A stretch of 64,000 nucleotides of DNA, taken from assembly GCA_018806915.1 (NCBI GenBank), contig JAGKQI010000061.1, positions 1,054,001-1,118,000 on the forward strand. The letters are read 5' to 3'. A model generated the notes under the pieces. It saw only the letters and a list, made by a program, of their open reading frames with translations. It did no database searches and was not told the origin of the DNA. Both the position numbers and the translations under genes were made by a program. This DNA is from Phytophthora colocasiae (taxonomy: Eukaryota; Oomycota; Peronosporomycetes; Peronosporales; Peronosporaceae). Below are positions 48,001 through 61,300 of the stretch, piece by piece. The stretch's first letter is position 1. Each line of letters opens with the position of its first letter.

Positions 48001-50404
48001 AGACGGGAACCCAACGAGATCATCCGATACTTAAGCGCGAGGTACATCTCTCCCATTGAGGCGTGTATGCGTCTCCTCGGGCACGTAGTGCAAGGGAAGT
48101 CCCATGCGGTTTTCCAGCTCACGGTACACCTCGAAGGTGAGCAGATGGTGGTATTCCGCGAGACCGAAGATCCGGAACGCGTCATGGATCGTAGTGAGCG
48201 CACGAAGCTTACTGCCTTCTTCGACATATGTGCGAGTAGAGCGCCCGAAGACCAGGTAGCCAAGACAATTGTGTATCAGGATGTGCCGAAGTACTTTAGA
48301 TGGGACAAACACAAGATATTGGTCCGCCGCAAAGTATCAAGCTGCACTAGGACGAATGATTCACGTGTCTCCGCGAGATGAGGAGAGGTTCTACCTACGC
48401 GTCTTGCTATGCCATCGCAAAGGACCTACTTCTTTCCAGAATATCCGGACTGTGGATAACGTCGTATGTGGATCGTATAAGGATGCCGCGTTACGTCTAG
48501 GATATCTCGAGAATGATGGGGAGTGGGCAGCCTGTATGGAGGAAGCCGCGACGTTCCAGATGGCGTATCAACTGCGTCAGCTATTTGCTACGCTGTTAGT
48601 ATACTCTCAGGTTGGGCAGGTGCGTGAGCTATGGGATAATTACTACGGAGCATTGTCTGAGGATTTCCACCGTCGATTCCGCGCCATGGAAGGCCAAGCG
48701 AGGGACGACGTGGTGATGTTTAACACGCTCAAGAGTCTGAACGAGTTGCTTCAAGTGAGTGGGAAAGAGGTGCATGAGTTTGACCTTCCACAACTTGCCG
48801 ATTTTCCTGATCTGCTTCTTCGAGACGCACTCCAGACCAACAACAGTTTGATTGACCGCGAGACCATGGCGTATGACTATCACACGCTTCAAGAAATTGT
48901 GGAGCATGAGGATGGACTTAATGAAGGTCAACAAGCTATCTACGCGAAAGTCATGGCGGCTGTCGATGGATCTTCAGAAGGCACCAAGTTATTTTTTTCT
49001 GGATGGACCTGGTGGTACTGGAAAATCAACCTTGCTCAAGCACATCCTGGCAAAAGTTCGTTTGTCTGGGAAAATTGCCATTGCGGTAGCTTCGAGTGGA
49101 ATTGCCGCACTTCTACTAATGGGTGGTCGCACTGCACATTCTACCTTTCGAATCCCGCTAAAGCTGAATGCGGAGTCTACGTGTGCGATCAATAAGAACT
49201 CCGCCCTGAAGGAACTTATCAAGATGGCCAGTTTAATTATCTGGGACGAAGCTCCGATGGCCCATCGTCACGCTTTTGAGGCTGTGGACCGTTCGCTACG
49301 GGATATCTTGGACATCGATGAACCATTTGGCGGAAAGTGGTCGTCCTTTCAGGAGATTTCAGACAAATTCTACCGGTGGTACTGCAGGGAACGCCTGCCG
49401 ATACCATCGACGCGTGTCTAAAGTCTTCTGAGTTGTGGAGCAAATTCGAACAAGTTCATCTTACGGAGAACATGCGTGTGAGGTCGGCTGCGAATGAAAC
49501 GACAGCGGAAGAACTGGCAGCATTCTCAGAGTTTCTCCTTCAAGTGGGCGAAGGAAGGCACCAAGTGAATGCTGGACTTGGACCAGATTTCATCAAGATC
49601 CCGAACGACATGTTGATTGAGAGCGAACCGGAGGAGGAGCCGGAAGAAGAAGATGAAGAGGTTCGGCCTGGCACCACTCCCAGAGGCATGCGACGCATCA
49701 TTGACGAGATGTATGCAGACATCAATAACCCTGAGATCGCCACGGATGAGTACTTTGCCAACCGAACGATATTGACGACTACGAACATGATCGTGCAGCG
49801 TATCAACGAAGCTGTTTCTCAGAAGCTGGAAGGTGACGCCCAGGAGTATTTGTCCAACGATTCAGTGGATAATGACGGTGACGCTGATTACTTTGAGCCT
49901 GAACTCCTGCATTCAGTGAATATGAACGGAATCCCGCCGCACAAACTAACTCTGAAGAAGGGTGCGCCGATCATGATGATGCGCAACCTGAATCCCAATC
50001 TGGGACTGTGCAACGGAACGCGCCTCCGTGTTGTGGAGCTGAAACCCCACGTGATCCATGCGACCATCATGACAGGGGAACGCCACGGCCAGCATGTGTT
50101 CATTCCGCGGATTGTGTTCCTCAGTGACGGGGACACGCGTGAGTTCCCCTTCCGTCTACGTCGTAAGCAGTTCCCAGTGCAACCAGCGTTTGCGATGACA
50201 ATCAACAAGGCCCAAGGACAAACGGTACAAAATCTCGGACTATACTTGGCGACTCCTTGCTTCTCACACGGACAGCTGTACGTGGCGTTATCGAGAGTGA
50301 CAGCGCGGTCGAGACTCAAGGTGATGATCGAGTATCCTGACCAGGTGGACGCCGATGGAGTGTACACACAGAATATTGTTTACCGACAGATATTCGAGAT
50401 GTAA
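45051..50404 (+). pseudogene. Helitron Rep-PIF1 helicase, copy H1 (stop + frameshifts)
   Basis: The gene starts at ATG 45051 with a short exon, a 55-bp intron (45086-45140) and exon 2. In order: an Arg/Glu-rich charged helix; a Cys motif CGHCNAWKWPGE; a Helitron_like_N region; the HUH motif GLPHAHIIVIL (47491-47518); CGAANPSCVCMKDGKCTKGYP; the tyrosine motif KYLYKYVYKG of the rolling-circle nickase; and a PIF1 helicase with EGQQAIY, Walker A (near 49000), IIWDEAP, SGDFRQILPV, TINKAQGQT and YVALSRV. Lesions in this copy: TGA at 45673-45675, and frameshifts near 48330 (A run), 48996 (T run) and 49338 (G/A run). It would nick and unwind DNA for rolling-circle transposition. Confidence 0.92.
45086..45140 (+). 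other. Candidate 55-bp intron in Helitron gene, H1
   Basis: GTACGT donor, TTCTAAC branch-like sequence and TGTAG acceptor. Removing it joins GAT AG to A GAC GAC, keeping the reading frame from ATG 45051 into the long ORF. The same 55 bp is found at 51758-51812 and 58429-58483. Confidence 0.65.
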
Positions 50405-50608
50405 GCAAGAGGAAGAAGGAGATCACTGCATTTTTCATAACAACAAATACATGTTCACTGTGCATATGAAACACTGTGTATGTTTTGTCCCCTCCGAGCG
50501 AAGCGAGGGCAGGGGCTACAGAGTAGTAGGGCGAGCTGGAACAGCGAGCACTACGGGTTGGGACCTAACACATACACACCGCCCGCAAAGCGGGCGGCAC
50601 TCGGCTAG
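50405..50608 (+). other. Helitron H1 3' end with stem-loops
   Basis: After the helicase stop come a palindromic stretch CCCTCCGAGCGAAGCGAGGG (50491-50510), a longer imperfect stem around GTAGT/ACTAC (about 50525-50554) and the terminal GC hairpin 50579-50597, then CTAG at 50605-50608. Several stem-loops at the 3' end resemble Helitron2/Helentron-type termini. Confidence 0.65.
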
Positions 50609-51722
50609 TCTCAACACAGTAGGCTAGTGCGGCGTCTGTGTGTCCGTTGTGTGTGTGTTCAACGTCGTAGCGCATAAACCTGCGTAGCTACCTGCCTCTC
50701 CATTTCGTACATGTACGTATTCTATACTGTATTTTCCCATGGTGTAGCCTATCCCTACGTTCTAGACTGCTCTCAGGAATGCCAAAATTACAAATATAGC
50801 CCACTAATGATAACCCTCTCAATGGCCTCTGATTGGTCGATTTAAATTCTAGAATTCTTTCATTCCAAAACGCAAACGGCGTCTGCAGCGACAGAGGACA
50901 TTACGCGAACGGCGCGGCGGCTAGCGAGGACAGGAGTGATCGAGCGGCGCAGCCAGCCTAGGAATACTCGGTAAGTACCCATATAAACATAATACAGCTA
51001 TTAAATCTTTACGGTGTCGGGTGTTCCGCCTTGTGGGAGAACTGGTACCACATTGGGGCAACTGGGAGCTGGTGTGTACAAAATTAAGGGTGGGCTGGAG
51101 CCTGCGGAGGACTCTGACAGGTCCTCTGCGGGGCTTGAGGGAGGGTTGCAGTGGGTGCCACGCCACGGCCATTCTGACCGAGACCCCTCTCGAGCGCACA
51201 GACGCCGGGCAGTCCACTCCGAATCTACAATATTGCCCATTTAAGCAAGTAAGCCATCCCTGCGGGTACTTTGGTGAAAATTGAAATTTGGGTACTGTAG
51301 CTTTTGCGCCCAAATCCATGACCTTCCCATTTTTTGGGATAAAAAGGTTGCAGCTGGCCACCCTTCGCCGTTCCTGTCTCAGTTCTGCCTCTCTATTGCT
51401 CTTCGGAGCCCCGACCCTGAGACGCCCATGTTCGCCCGCCAGCGGCATGGGAAGCCTCATACCAATCCGGGGTCCTGGGGTGGATCCATGTGGCGATAAA
51501 AGCCGGCTTGGCCGGGCCGCCCACCTCAGCCTTGGGCCAGTGGTCGTGTGTGACACATGTTATGGAGACATTTCATGCTGCTTACCGTGTCAGGGGCAGA
51601 ACGGCATGCGCTGCATGTTCAATTTCACCTATCAAGAATTAGTTTACAGTTAAAATACAATTATTCAGTGTTAGACCGTTGTCTAACGCTGCTTCCTTTG
51701 TGCTTTTTTGCGAGGGAAGGCT
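50609..51722 (+). other. Helitron H2 leader with long antisense ORF
   Basis: It is the same leader as H1. Here the minus strand has an uninterrupted 211-codon frame (50921-51556); in H1 one fewer T near 44658 splits it. Its composition (many Pro, Arg and Ser, no recognisable domain) could be a by-product of GC-rich sequence. Confidence 0.45.
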
Positions 51723-54700
51723 ATGGCTCCGGTCAGGGTCGGCACGAAGCGGGATAGGTACGTAAAATTAATGTTTCGTGCTGTGGAAGTCTTCTAACAG
51801 TCTACTGTGTAGAGACGACCGTCGGGGACAGCTGCAGCATCGTTTAGACGAAGCGGAGCGCGTGAACGCAACTCCAGCAGAGGATGAATCGCCTACTGCA
51901 AAGCGACGACGGATCAACAGAAGGAAGCAGGCACGCAACCGTTTTTCGAGGGCTTCGCGAGAATTGGAACTACTCAGTCAGCAGGTAAACAACGTTTCGG
52001 TTTCAGGCGACCCCATTGTAGCCCCTGTAGATGCACCGGTGGTTCCTCCGACAGGAACAACCATGGCCCCCACTACGAATCCATCCAGTGCTGCGGCGCT
52101 TGGGATGAGTGACGCAGAGAGAGCCAGGCTGCGGCGGGCAAACATGAGCTCTTCCCAACGCGCGAACGTACGCGGCAACGGAACGCCGAACGCCAGCGGC
52201 AACGGAGAGCTCAACGAAGTGCTGAACAAGTGGTAGCAGATCGCGAAAGAAACCGACTTGAACAGCTAAATCGACGGGGCCTTCAGGGTCAGATTGGTCT
52301 TGATATTGCCAGTGAGCGCCAAGCGCAAATACGCTCCCAACTTTCCCGAGAAGACCGAGACATCGAACGACAACGAAACACAGAAACAAGAGCCATTCGT
52401 CGTTCCCAGCAAGACGAGAATGAACGCAAGGAGGAGCGCGAAGCAAATGCTGTGGTTCAGGCATCCCGACGTGCCCGTCAGACGGATGAGGAGCGTGCGG
52501 CAGAGCGAGAACAGGACCGAGAGCGTCACGCCATCAGAAGGGCGTTACAAACGGAGGAAGAGCGCGAAGAGGAGCGCGAGCGTGTTCGAGAACGTCGACG
52601 TATCACTCGCCATCGAAAAGCACTTATAAACCATGAAGATTTCCGCCCGTCGATGGTCACAGGTCCAGATGTTGATGAAGACACCAGACGCCACCGGCTG
52701 CCTCCCACTACGGTGTGCGGTCACTGTAACGCGTGGAAGTGGCCTGGTGAAAGCGAGTCTGCCTGCTGTATCGAGGGAAAGTCAGACTACCACCTCTGGC
52801 CCCAGCTCCAGACGAACTTCTCCAGCTTTACGGAGACCCCAATTTTCGAAAGCAGATACGGGCGTACAACCAGGCGTTTGCCTTTACGTCTATCGGTGCT
52901 TCAAACCCGAACACGGGTAGGTTTCAGAACGTCAACCAGGACAACAGCGTCGCGGGTGAACGTGGCGTATACTCCTACCGAATTCAAGGTGCTATGGGCC
53001 ACTACATGGGTTCGTTGTTGCCATACATTGATCGTCGAACTGGCCAAAGGACTCAGCCCAAGTTTGCGCAGATCTATATCGTCGATCCGGACATGGAGCG
53101 CCGAGCTGAGAGACGTATGGGAATTTTCGCAGACCTGGACCCTGTGGCTTTGTTAGACATCGAGCGGGTGATGCAAAGGTACAACCCGTTCGCTCAGCAG
53201 TTTCTCACGTTTGGCGAAAGGGTGCGTCAAAGCGATATGCAGCAGCCAATCGACTTGGTGTTCCGTCTGAGAAACAATCCTTCCAGACCTCGAACGGAAA
53301 ATCTGCCGACGGTTTCTGAAGTGGCCGTCACTATGATTGAAGACGGCAACCTCGCACAGCCTCGCGATCTCTTGGTATATACAAAAGACAGAAATCTCAT
53401 GCGTCTCTGGGAAACAAACGCCAACTACGACCCCCTTCAGTACCCGCTACTTCTTCCGTATGGAGAACTGGGGTGGACGTATACGGATACGTACGAAGGT
53501 GATGTGGTGCGCAGGAACAAACGCGCTATGGCTCTACGTGAGCACGTCGCGTACCGACTCTTCCAAAAGGACGATGACCGATCAGCTCTACATAAAGGGG
53601 GGCGCCTTTTCCAACAGTATTGTGTGGACCAGAGAGCCAAATGCGAGCAAGAAGAACTTCGCTGGATAGCAACTCACCAAAAGGAGATCCGTGCTTATCA
53701 GTACAATGGACTGCGAGATGCGTACCTGAGCGAAGCTATGGAAGAGGCTAGGACTATCCTGGGCGATGGCGAAGGACTCCTGGCGGAATATGATCGTGAC
53801 ACTGGAGAGCTGGCTCACCCCGACCGAGCCCGAAACAGGCACTTCCTCAATCAGGTTGGGAAGAAGATCATCTTACCGTCTTCTCACTCAGGGAGCCCAC
53901 GTCAGATGTACCAATCGTACCAAGACTCGATGGCAATCGTTAGGGAGTACGGCAAGCCAGATATCTTCGACACGATGACTTGCAATCCAAAGTGGGAAGA
54001 GATCCAAGAGCAGATTCGCGATCCTAACCAGAGCGCCCAAGACCGCCCAGACATCGTCGCGAGAGTATGGCAGCAAAAGCTGGCTGCTCATTTAAAAGAC
54101 TTAGACGAGGGTGTGCTAGGGCGGGTTTCCGCTCGAATTTACGTGGTGGAGTTTCAAAAGCGTGGACTTCCTCATGCACACATCATTGTCATCTTGGCGG
54201 ACGAGGACAAGCCACGCACGAGGCAGATTATTGACAAGATTGTGTCGGCGGAAGTACCGGATCCTGACACCAACCCCGGCCTTTATGAAACGGTCATGAC
54301 TAATATGATGCACGGGCCCTGTGGCGCGGCGAATCCATCGTGTCTGTATGAAGGATGGCAAGTGCACAAAGGGCTACCCGGAAACCGTTCGTGGAGACAA
54401 CGCGGGTGAGCGAAGACGGTTTCCCGCAGTACAGACGCCGACGACGATCGGAAGGATTTTTACATTCAATGGAAGACGGTACGACAATGCTACGCTGAAT
54501 CAGTGGGTGGTGCCATACAACCCATACTTTTCATACAAGTACAACTGCCACATCAACATTGAAATCTGCACAGCACTGTCAGTGGTGAAGTATCTCTACA
54601 AGTACGTGTACAAGGGATCCGACAGAGCTGTGATTACAGTGGAGACGGTGCAAGACGAAGGTAATATCGACAGACGGGAACCCAACGAGATCATCCGATA

Positions 54701-57077
54701 CTTAAGCGCGAGGTACATCTCTCCCATTGAGGCGTGTATGCGTCTCCTCGGGCACGTAGTGCAAGGGAAGTCCCATGCGGTTTTCCAGCTCACGGTACAC
54801 CTCGAAGGTGAGCAGATGGTGGTATTCCGCGAGACCGAAGATCCGGAACGCGTCATGGATCGTAGTGAGCGCACGAAGCTTACTGCCTTCTTCGACATAT
54901 GTGCGAGTAGAGCGCCCGAAGACCAGGTAGCCAAGACAATTGTGTATCAGGATGTGCCGAAGTACTTTAGATGGGACAAACACAAGATATGGGTCCGCCG
55001 CAAAAAGTATCAAGCTGCACTAGGACGAATGATTCACGTGTCTCCGCGAGATGAGGAGAGGTTCTACCTACGCGTCTTGCTATGCCATCGCAAAGGACCT
55101 ACTTCTTTCCAGAATATCCGGACTGTGGATAACGTCGTATGTGGATCGTATAAGGATGCCGCGTTACGTCTAGGATATCTCGAGAATGATGGGGAGTGGG
55201 CAGCCTGTATGGAGGAAGCCGCGACGTTCCAGATGGCGTATCAACTGCGTCAGCTATTTGCTACGCTGTTAGTATACTCTCAGGTTGGGCAGGTGCGTGA
55301 GCTATGGGATAATTACTACGGAGCATTGTCTGAGGATTTCCACCGTCGATTCCGCGCCATGGAAGGCCAAGCGAGGGACGACGTGGTGATGTTTAACACG
55401 CTCAAGAGTCTGAACGAGTTGCTTCAAGTGAGTGGGAAAGAGGTGCATGAGTTTGACCTTCCACAACTTGCCGATTTTCCTGATCTGCTTCTTCGAGACG
55501 CACTCCAGACCAACAACAGTTTGATTGACCGCGAGACCATGGCGTATGACTATCACACGCTTCAAGAAATTGTGGAGCATGAGGATGGACTTAATGAAGG
55601 TCAACAAGCTATCTACGCGAAAGTCATGGCGGCTGTCGATGGATCTTCAGAAGGCACCAAGTTATTTTTTCTGGATGGACCTGGTGGTACTGGAAAATCA
55701 ACCTTGCTCAAGCACATCCTGGCAAAAGTTCGTTTGTCTGGGAAAATTGCCATTGCGGTAGCTTCGAGTGGAATTGCCGCACTTCTACTAATGGGTGGTC
55801 GCACTGCACATTCTACCTTTCGAATCCCGCTAAAGCTGAATGCGGAGTCTACGTGTGCGATCAATAAGAACTCCGCCCTGAAGGAACTTATCAAGATGGC
55901 CAGTTTAATTATCTGGGACGAAGCTCCGATGGCCCATCGTCACGCTTTTGAGGCTGTGGACCGTTCGCTACGGGATATCTTGGACATCGATGAACCATTT
56001 GGCGGGAAAGTGGTCGTCCTTTCAGGAGATTTCAGACAAATTCTACCGGTGGTACTGCAGGGAACGCCTGCCGATACCATCGACGCGTGTCTAAAGTCTT
56101 CTGAGTTGTGGAGCAAATTCGAACAAGTTCATCTTACGGAGAACATGCGTGTGAGGTCGGCTGCGAATGAAACGACAGCGGAAGAACTGGCAGCATTCTC
56201 AGAGTTTCTCCTTCAAGTGGGCGAAGGAAGGCACCAAGTGAATGCTGGACTTGGACCAGATTTCATCAAGATCCCGAACGACATGTTGATTGAGAGCGAA
56301 CCGGAGGAGGAGCCGGAAGAAGAAGATGAAGAGGTTCGGCCTGGCACCACTCCCAGAGGCATGCGACGCATCATTGACGAGATGTATGCAGACATCAATA
56401 ACCCTGAGATCGCCACGGATGAGTACTTTGCCAACCGAACGATATTGACGACTACGAACATGATCGTGCAGCGTATCAACGAAGCTGTTTCTCAGAAGCT
56501 GGAAGGTGACGCCCAGGAGTATTTGTCCAACGATTCAGTGGATAATGACGGTGACGCTGATTACTTTGAGCCTGAACTCCTGCATTCAGTGAATATGAAC
56601 GGAATCCCGCCGCACAAACTAACTCTGAAGAAGGGTGCGCCGATCATGATGATGCGCAACCTGAATCCCAATCTGGGACTGTGCAACGGAACGCGCCTCC
56701 GTGTTGTGGAGCTGAAACCCCACGTGATCCATGCGACCATCATGACAGGGGAACGCCACGGCCAGCATGTGTTCATTCCGCGGATTGTGTTCCTCAGTGA
56801 CGGGGACACGCGTGAGTTCCCCTTCCGTCTACGTCGTAAGCAGTTCCCAGTGCAACCAGCGTTTGCGATGACAATCAACAAGGCCCAAGGACAAACGGTA
56901 CAAAATCTCGGACTATACTTGGCGACTCCTTGCTTCTCACACGGACAGCTGTACGTGGCGTTATCGAGAGTGACAGCGCGGTCGAGACTCAAGGTGATGA
57001 TCGAGTATCCTGACCAGGTGGACGCCGATGGAGTGTACACACAGAATATTGTTTACCGACAGATATTCGAGATGTAA
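51723..57077 (+). pseudogene. Helitron Rep-PIF1 helicase, copy H2 (frameshifts)
   Basis: The domain order is as in H1. The whole C-terminal half, from the tyrosine motif through the PIF1 helicase (54470-57077), is uninterrupted, with Walker A GPGGTGKS near 55680. Lesions: a 2-nt insertion near 52162 (CGCGCGAA), a 1-nt loss near 52777 (GAGGGAAAG), a 2-nt loss near 54343 and a compensating pair near 54380 and 54460. H2 lacks the TGA of H1. The C-terminal 918-codon frame starts before the HUH-distal Cys cluster. Confidence 0.92.
51758..51812 (+). other. Candidate 55-bp intron in Helitron gene, H2
   Basis: Sequence identical to the H1 intron, with GTACGT donor and TGTAG acceptor. Confidence 0.65.
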
Positions 57078-57281
57078 GCAAGAGGAAGAAGGAGATCACT
57101 GCATTTTTCATAACAACAAATACATGTTCACTGTGCATATGAAACACTGTGTATGTTTTGTCCCCTCCGAGCGAAGCGAGGGCAGGGGCTACAGAGTAGT
57201 AGGGCGAGCTGGAACAGCGAGCACTACGGGTTGGGACCTAACACATACACACCGCCCGCAAAGCGGGCGGCACTCGGCTAG

Positions 57282-58393
57282 TCTCAACACAGTAGGCTAG
57301 TGCGGCGTCTGTGTGTCCGTTGTGTGTGTGTTCAACGTCGTAGCGCATAAACCTGCGTAGCTACCTGCCTCTCCATTTCGTACATGTACGTATTCTATAC
57401 TGTATTTTCCCATGGTGTAGCCTATCCCTACGTTCTAGACTGCTCTCAGGAATGCCAAAATTACAAATATAGCCCACTAATGATAACCCTCTCAATGGCC
57501 TCTGATTGGTCGATTTAAATTCTAGAATTCTTTCATTCCAAAACGCAAACGGCGTCTGCAGCGACAGAGGACATTACGCGAACGGCGCGGCGGCTAGCGA
57601 GGACAGGAGTGATCGAGCGGCGCAGCCAGCCTAGGAATACTCGGTAAGTACCCATATAAACATAATACAGCTATTAAATCTTTACGGTGTCGGGTGTTCC
57701 GCCTTGTGGGAGAACTGGTACCACATTGGGGCAACTGGGAGCTGGTGTGTACAAAATTAAGGGGTGGGCTGGAGCCTGCGGAGGACTCTGACAGGTCCTC
57801 TGCGGGGCTTGAGGAGGGTTGCAGTGGGTGCCACGCCACGGCCATTCTGACCGAGACCCCTCTCGAGCGCACAGACGCCGGGCAGTCCACTCCGAATCTA
57901 CAATATTGCCCATTTAAGCAAGTAAGCCATCCCTGCGGGTACTTTGGTGAAAATTGAAATTTGGGTACTGTAGCTTTTGCGCCCAAATCCATGACCTTCC
58001 CATTTTTTGGGATAAAAAGGTTGCAGCTGGCCACCCTTCGCCGTTCCTGTCTCAGTTCTGCCTCTCTATTGCTCTTCGGAGCCCCGACCCTGAGACGCCC
58101 ATGTTCGCCCGCCAGCGGCATGGGAAGCCTCATACCAATCCGGGGTCCTGGGGTGGATCCATGTGGCGATAAAAGCCGGCTTGGCCGGGCCACCCACCTC
58201 AGCCTTGGGCCAGTGGTCGTGTGACACATGTTATGGAGACATTTCATGCTGCTTACCGTGTCAGGGGCAGAACGGCATGCGCTGCATGTTCAATTTCACC
58301 TATCAAGAATTAGTTTACAGTTAAAATACAATTATTCAGTGTTAGACCGTTGTCTAACGCTGCTTCCTTTGTGCTTTTTTGCGAGGGAAGGCT
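57282..58393 (+). other. Helitron H3 leader with long antisense ORF
   Basis: It is the same leader as H1 and H2, with small indels in G runs near 57763 and 57812 that alter, but do not stop, the minus-strand frame (57594-58247, 217 codons). Confidence 0.45.
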
Positions 58394-61300
58394 ATGGCTC
58401 CGGTCAGGGTCGGCACGAAGCGGGATAGGTACGTAAAATTAATGTTTCGTGCTGTGGAAGTCTTCTAACAGTCTACTGTGTAGAGACGACCGTCGGGGAC
58501 AGCTGCAGCATCGTTTAGACGAAGCGGAGCGCGTGAACGCAACTCCAGCAGAGGATGAATCGCCTACTGCAAAGCGACGACGGATCAACAGAAGGAAGCA
58601 GGCACGCAACCGTTTTTCGAGGGCTTCGCGAGAATTGGAACTACTCAGTCAGCAGGTAAACAACGTTTCGGTTTCAGGCGACCCCATTGTAGCCCCTGTA
58701 GATGCACCGGTGGTTCCTCCGACAGGAACAACCATGGCCCCCACTACGAATCCATCCAGTGCTGCGGCGCTTAGGATGAGTGACGCAGAGAGAGCCAGGC
58801 TGCGGCGGGCAAACATGAGCTCTTCCCAACGCGAACGTACGCGGCAACGGAACGCCGAACGCCAGCGGCAACGGAGAGCTCAACGAAGTGCTGAACAAGT
58901 GGTAGCAGATCGCGAAAGAAACCGACTTGAACAGCTAAATCGACGGGGCCTTCAGGGTCAGATTGGTCTTGATATTGCCAGTGAGCGCCAAGCGCAAATA
59001 CGCTCCCAACTTTCCCGAGAAGACCGAGACATCGAACGACAACGAAACACAGAAACAAGAGCCATTCGTCGTTCCCAGCAAGACGAGAATGAACGCAAGG
59101 AGGAGCGCGAAGCAAATGCTGTGGTTCAGGCATCCCGACGTGCCCGTCAGACGGATGAGGAGCGTGCGGCAGAGCGAGAACAGGACCGAGAGCGTCACGC
59201 CATCAGAAGGGCGTTACAAACGGAGGAAGAGCGCGAAGAGGAGCGCGAGCGTGTTCGAGAACGTCGACGTATCACTCGCCATCGAAAAGCACTTATAAAC
59301 CATGAAGATTTCCGCCCGTCGATGGTCACAGGTCCAGATGTTGATGAAGACACCAGACGCCACCGGCTGCCTCCCACTACGGTGTGCGGTCACTTTAACG
59401 CGTGGAAGTGGCCTGGTGAAAGCGAGTCTGCCTGCTGTATCGAGGGGAAAGTCAGACTACCACCTCTGGCCCCAGCTCCAGACGAACTTCTCCAGCTTTA
59501 CGGAGACCCCAATTTTCGAAAGCAGATACGGGCGTACAACCAGGCGTTTGCCTTTACGTCTATCGGTGCTTCAAACCCGAACACGGGTAGGTTTCAGAAC
59601 GTCAACCAGGACAACAGCGTCGCGGGTGAACGTGGCGTATACTCCTACCGAATTCAAGGTGCTATGGGCCACTACATGGGTTCGTTGTTGCCATACATTG
59701 ATCGTCGAACTGGCCAAAGGACTCAGCCCAAGTTTGCGCAGATCTATATCGTCGATCCGGACATGGAGCGCCGAGCTGAGAGACGTATGGGAATTTTCGC
59801 AGACCTGGACCCTGTGGCTTTGTTAGACATCGAGCGGGTGATGCAAAGGTACAACCCGTTCGCTCAGCAGTTTCTCACGTTTGGCGAAAGGGTGCGTCAA
59901 AGCGATATGCAGCAGCCAATCGACTTGGTGTTCCGTCTGAGAAACAATCCTTCCAGACCTCGAACGGAAAATCTGCCGACGGTTTCTGAAGTGGCCGTCA
60001 CTATGATTGAAGACGGCAACCTCGCACAGCCTCGCGATCTCTTGGTATATACAAAGACAGAAATCTCATGCGTCTCTGGGAAACAAACGCCAACTACGAC
60101 CCCCTTCAGTACCCGCTACTTCTTCCGTATGGAGAACTGGGGTGGACGTATACGGATACGTACGAAGGTGATGTGGTGCGCAGGAACAAACGCGCTATGG
60201 CTCTACGTGAGCACGTCGCGTACCGACTCTTCCAAAAGGACGATGACCGATCAGCTCTACATAAAGGGGGGCGCCTTTTCCAACAGTATTGTGTGGACCA
60301 GAGAGCCAAATGCGAGCAAGAAGAACTTCGCTGGATAGCAACTCACCAAAAGGAGATCCGTGCTTATCAGTACAATGGACTGCGAGATGCGTACCTGAGC
60401 GAAGCTATGGAAGAGGCTAGGACTATCCTGGGCGATGGCGAAGGACTCCTGGCGGAATATGATCGTGACACTGGAGAGCTGGCTCACCCCGACCGAGCCC
60501 GAAACAGGCACTTCCTCAATCAGGTTGGGAAGAAGATCATCTTACCGTCTTCCTCACTCAGGGAGCCCACGTCAGATGTACCAATCGTACCAAGACTCGA
60601 TGGCAATCGTTAGGAGTACGGCAAGCCAGATATCTTCGACACGATGACTTGCAATCCAAAGTGGGAAGAGATCCAAGAGCAGATTCGCGATCCTAACCAG
60701 AGCGCCCAAGACCGCCCAGACATCGTCGCGAGAGTATGGCAGCAAAAGCTGGCTGCTCATTTAAAAGACTTAGACGAGGGTGTGCTAGGGCGGGTTTCCG
60801 CTCGAATTTACGTGGTGGAGTTTCAAAGCGTGGACTTCCTCATGCACACATCATTGTCATCTTGGCGGACGAGGACAAGCCACGCACGAGGCAGATTATT
60901 GACAAGATTGTGTCGGCGGAAGTACCGGATCCTGACACCAACCCCGGCCTTTATGAAACGGTCATGACTAATATGATGCACGGGCCCTGTGGCGCGGCGA
61001 ATCCATCGTGTGTCTGTATGAAGGATGGCAAGTGCACAAAGGGCTACCCGAAACCGTTCGTGGAGACAACGCGGGTGAGCGAAGACGGTTTCCCGCAGTA
61101 CAGACGCCGACGACGATCGGAAGGATTTTTACATTCAATGGAAGACGGTACGACAATGCTACGCTGAATCAGTGGGTGGTGCCATACAACCCATACTTTT
61201 CATACAAGTACAACTGCCACATCAACATTGAAATCTGCACAGCACTGTCAGTGGTGAAGTATCTCTACAAGTACGTGTACAAGGGATCCGACAGAGCTGT

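Larger units (their letters stand above)
43943..50608 (+). mobile_element. Helitron copy H1
   Basis: The copy holds a leader of about 1.1 kb, a Rep-PIF1 gene and a Helitron-like 3' end: an 8-bp GC hairpin (50579-50586 with 50590-50597, loop AAA) 11 bases before a terminal CTAG (50605-50608). Identity with H2 and H3 starts at TAGGCTAG (43943). An upstream TC preceded by A at 43932 could be the true 5' TC terminus, but the 7 bases after TCTC differ from the H2/H3 junctions, so the left boundary is uncertain. Period to H2 is 6677 bp. Confidence 0.88.
50609..57281 (+). mobile_element. Helitron copy H2
   Basis: This starts directly after the CTAG of H1 with TCTCAACACAG, then TAGGCTAG, and ends with hairpin 57252-57270 and CTAG 57278-57281. 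Length is 6673 bp. It is nearly identical to H1 and H3, including non-coding parts. Confidence 0.9.
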
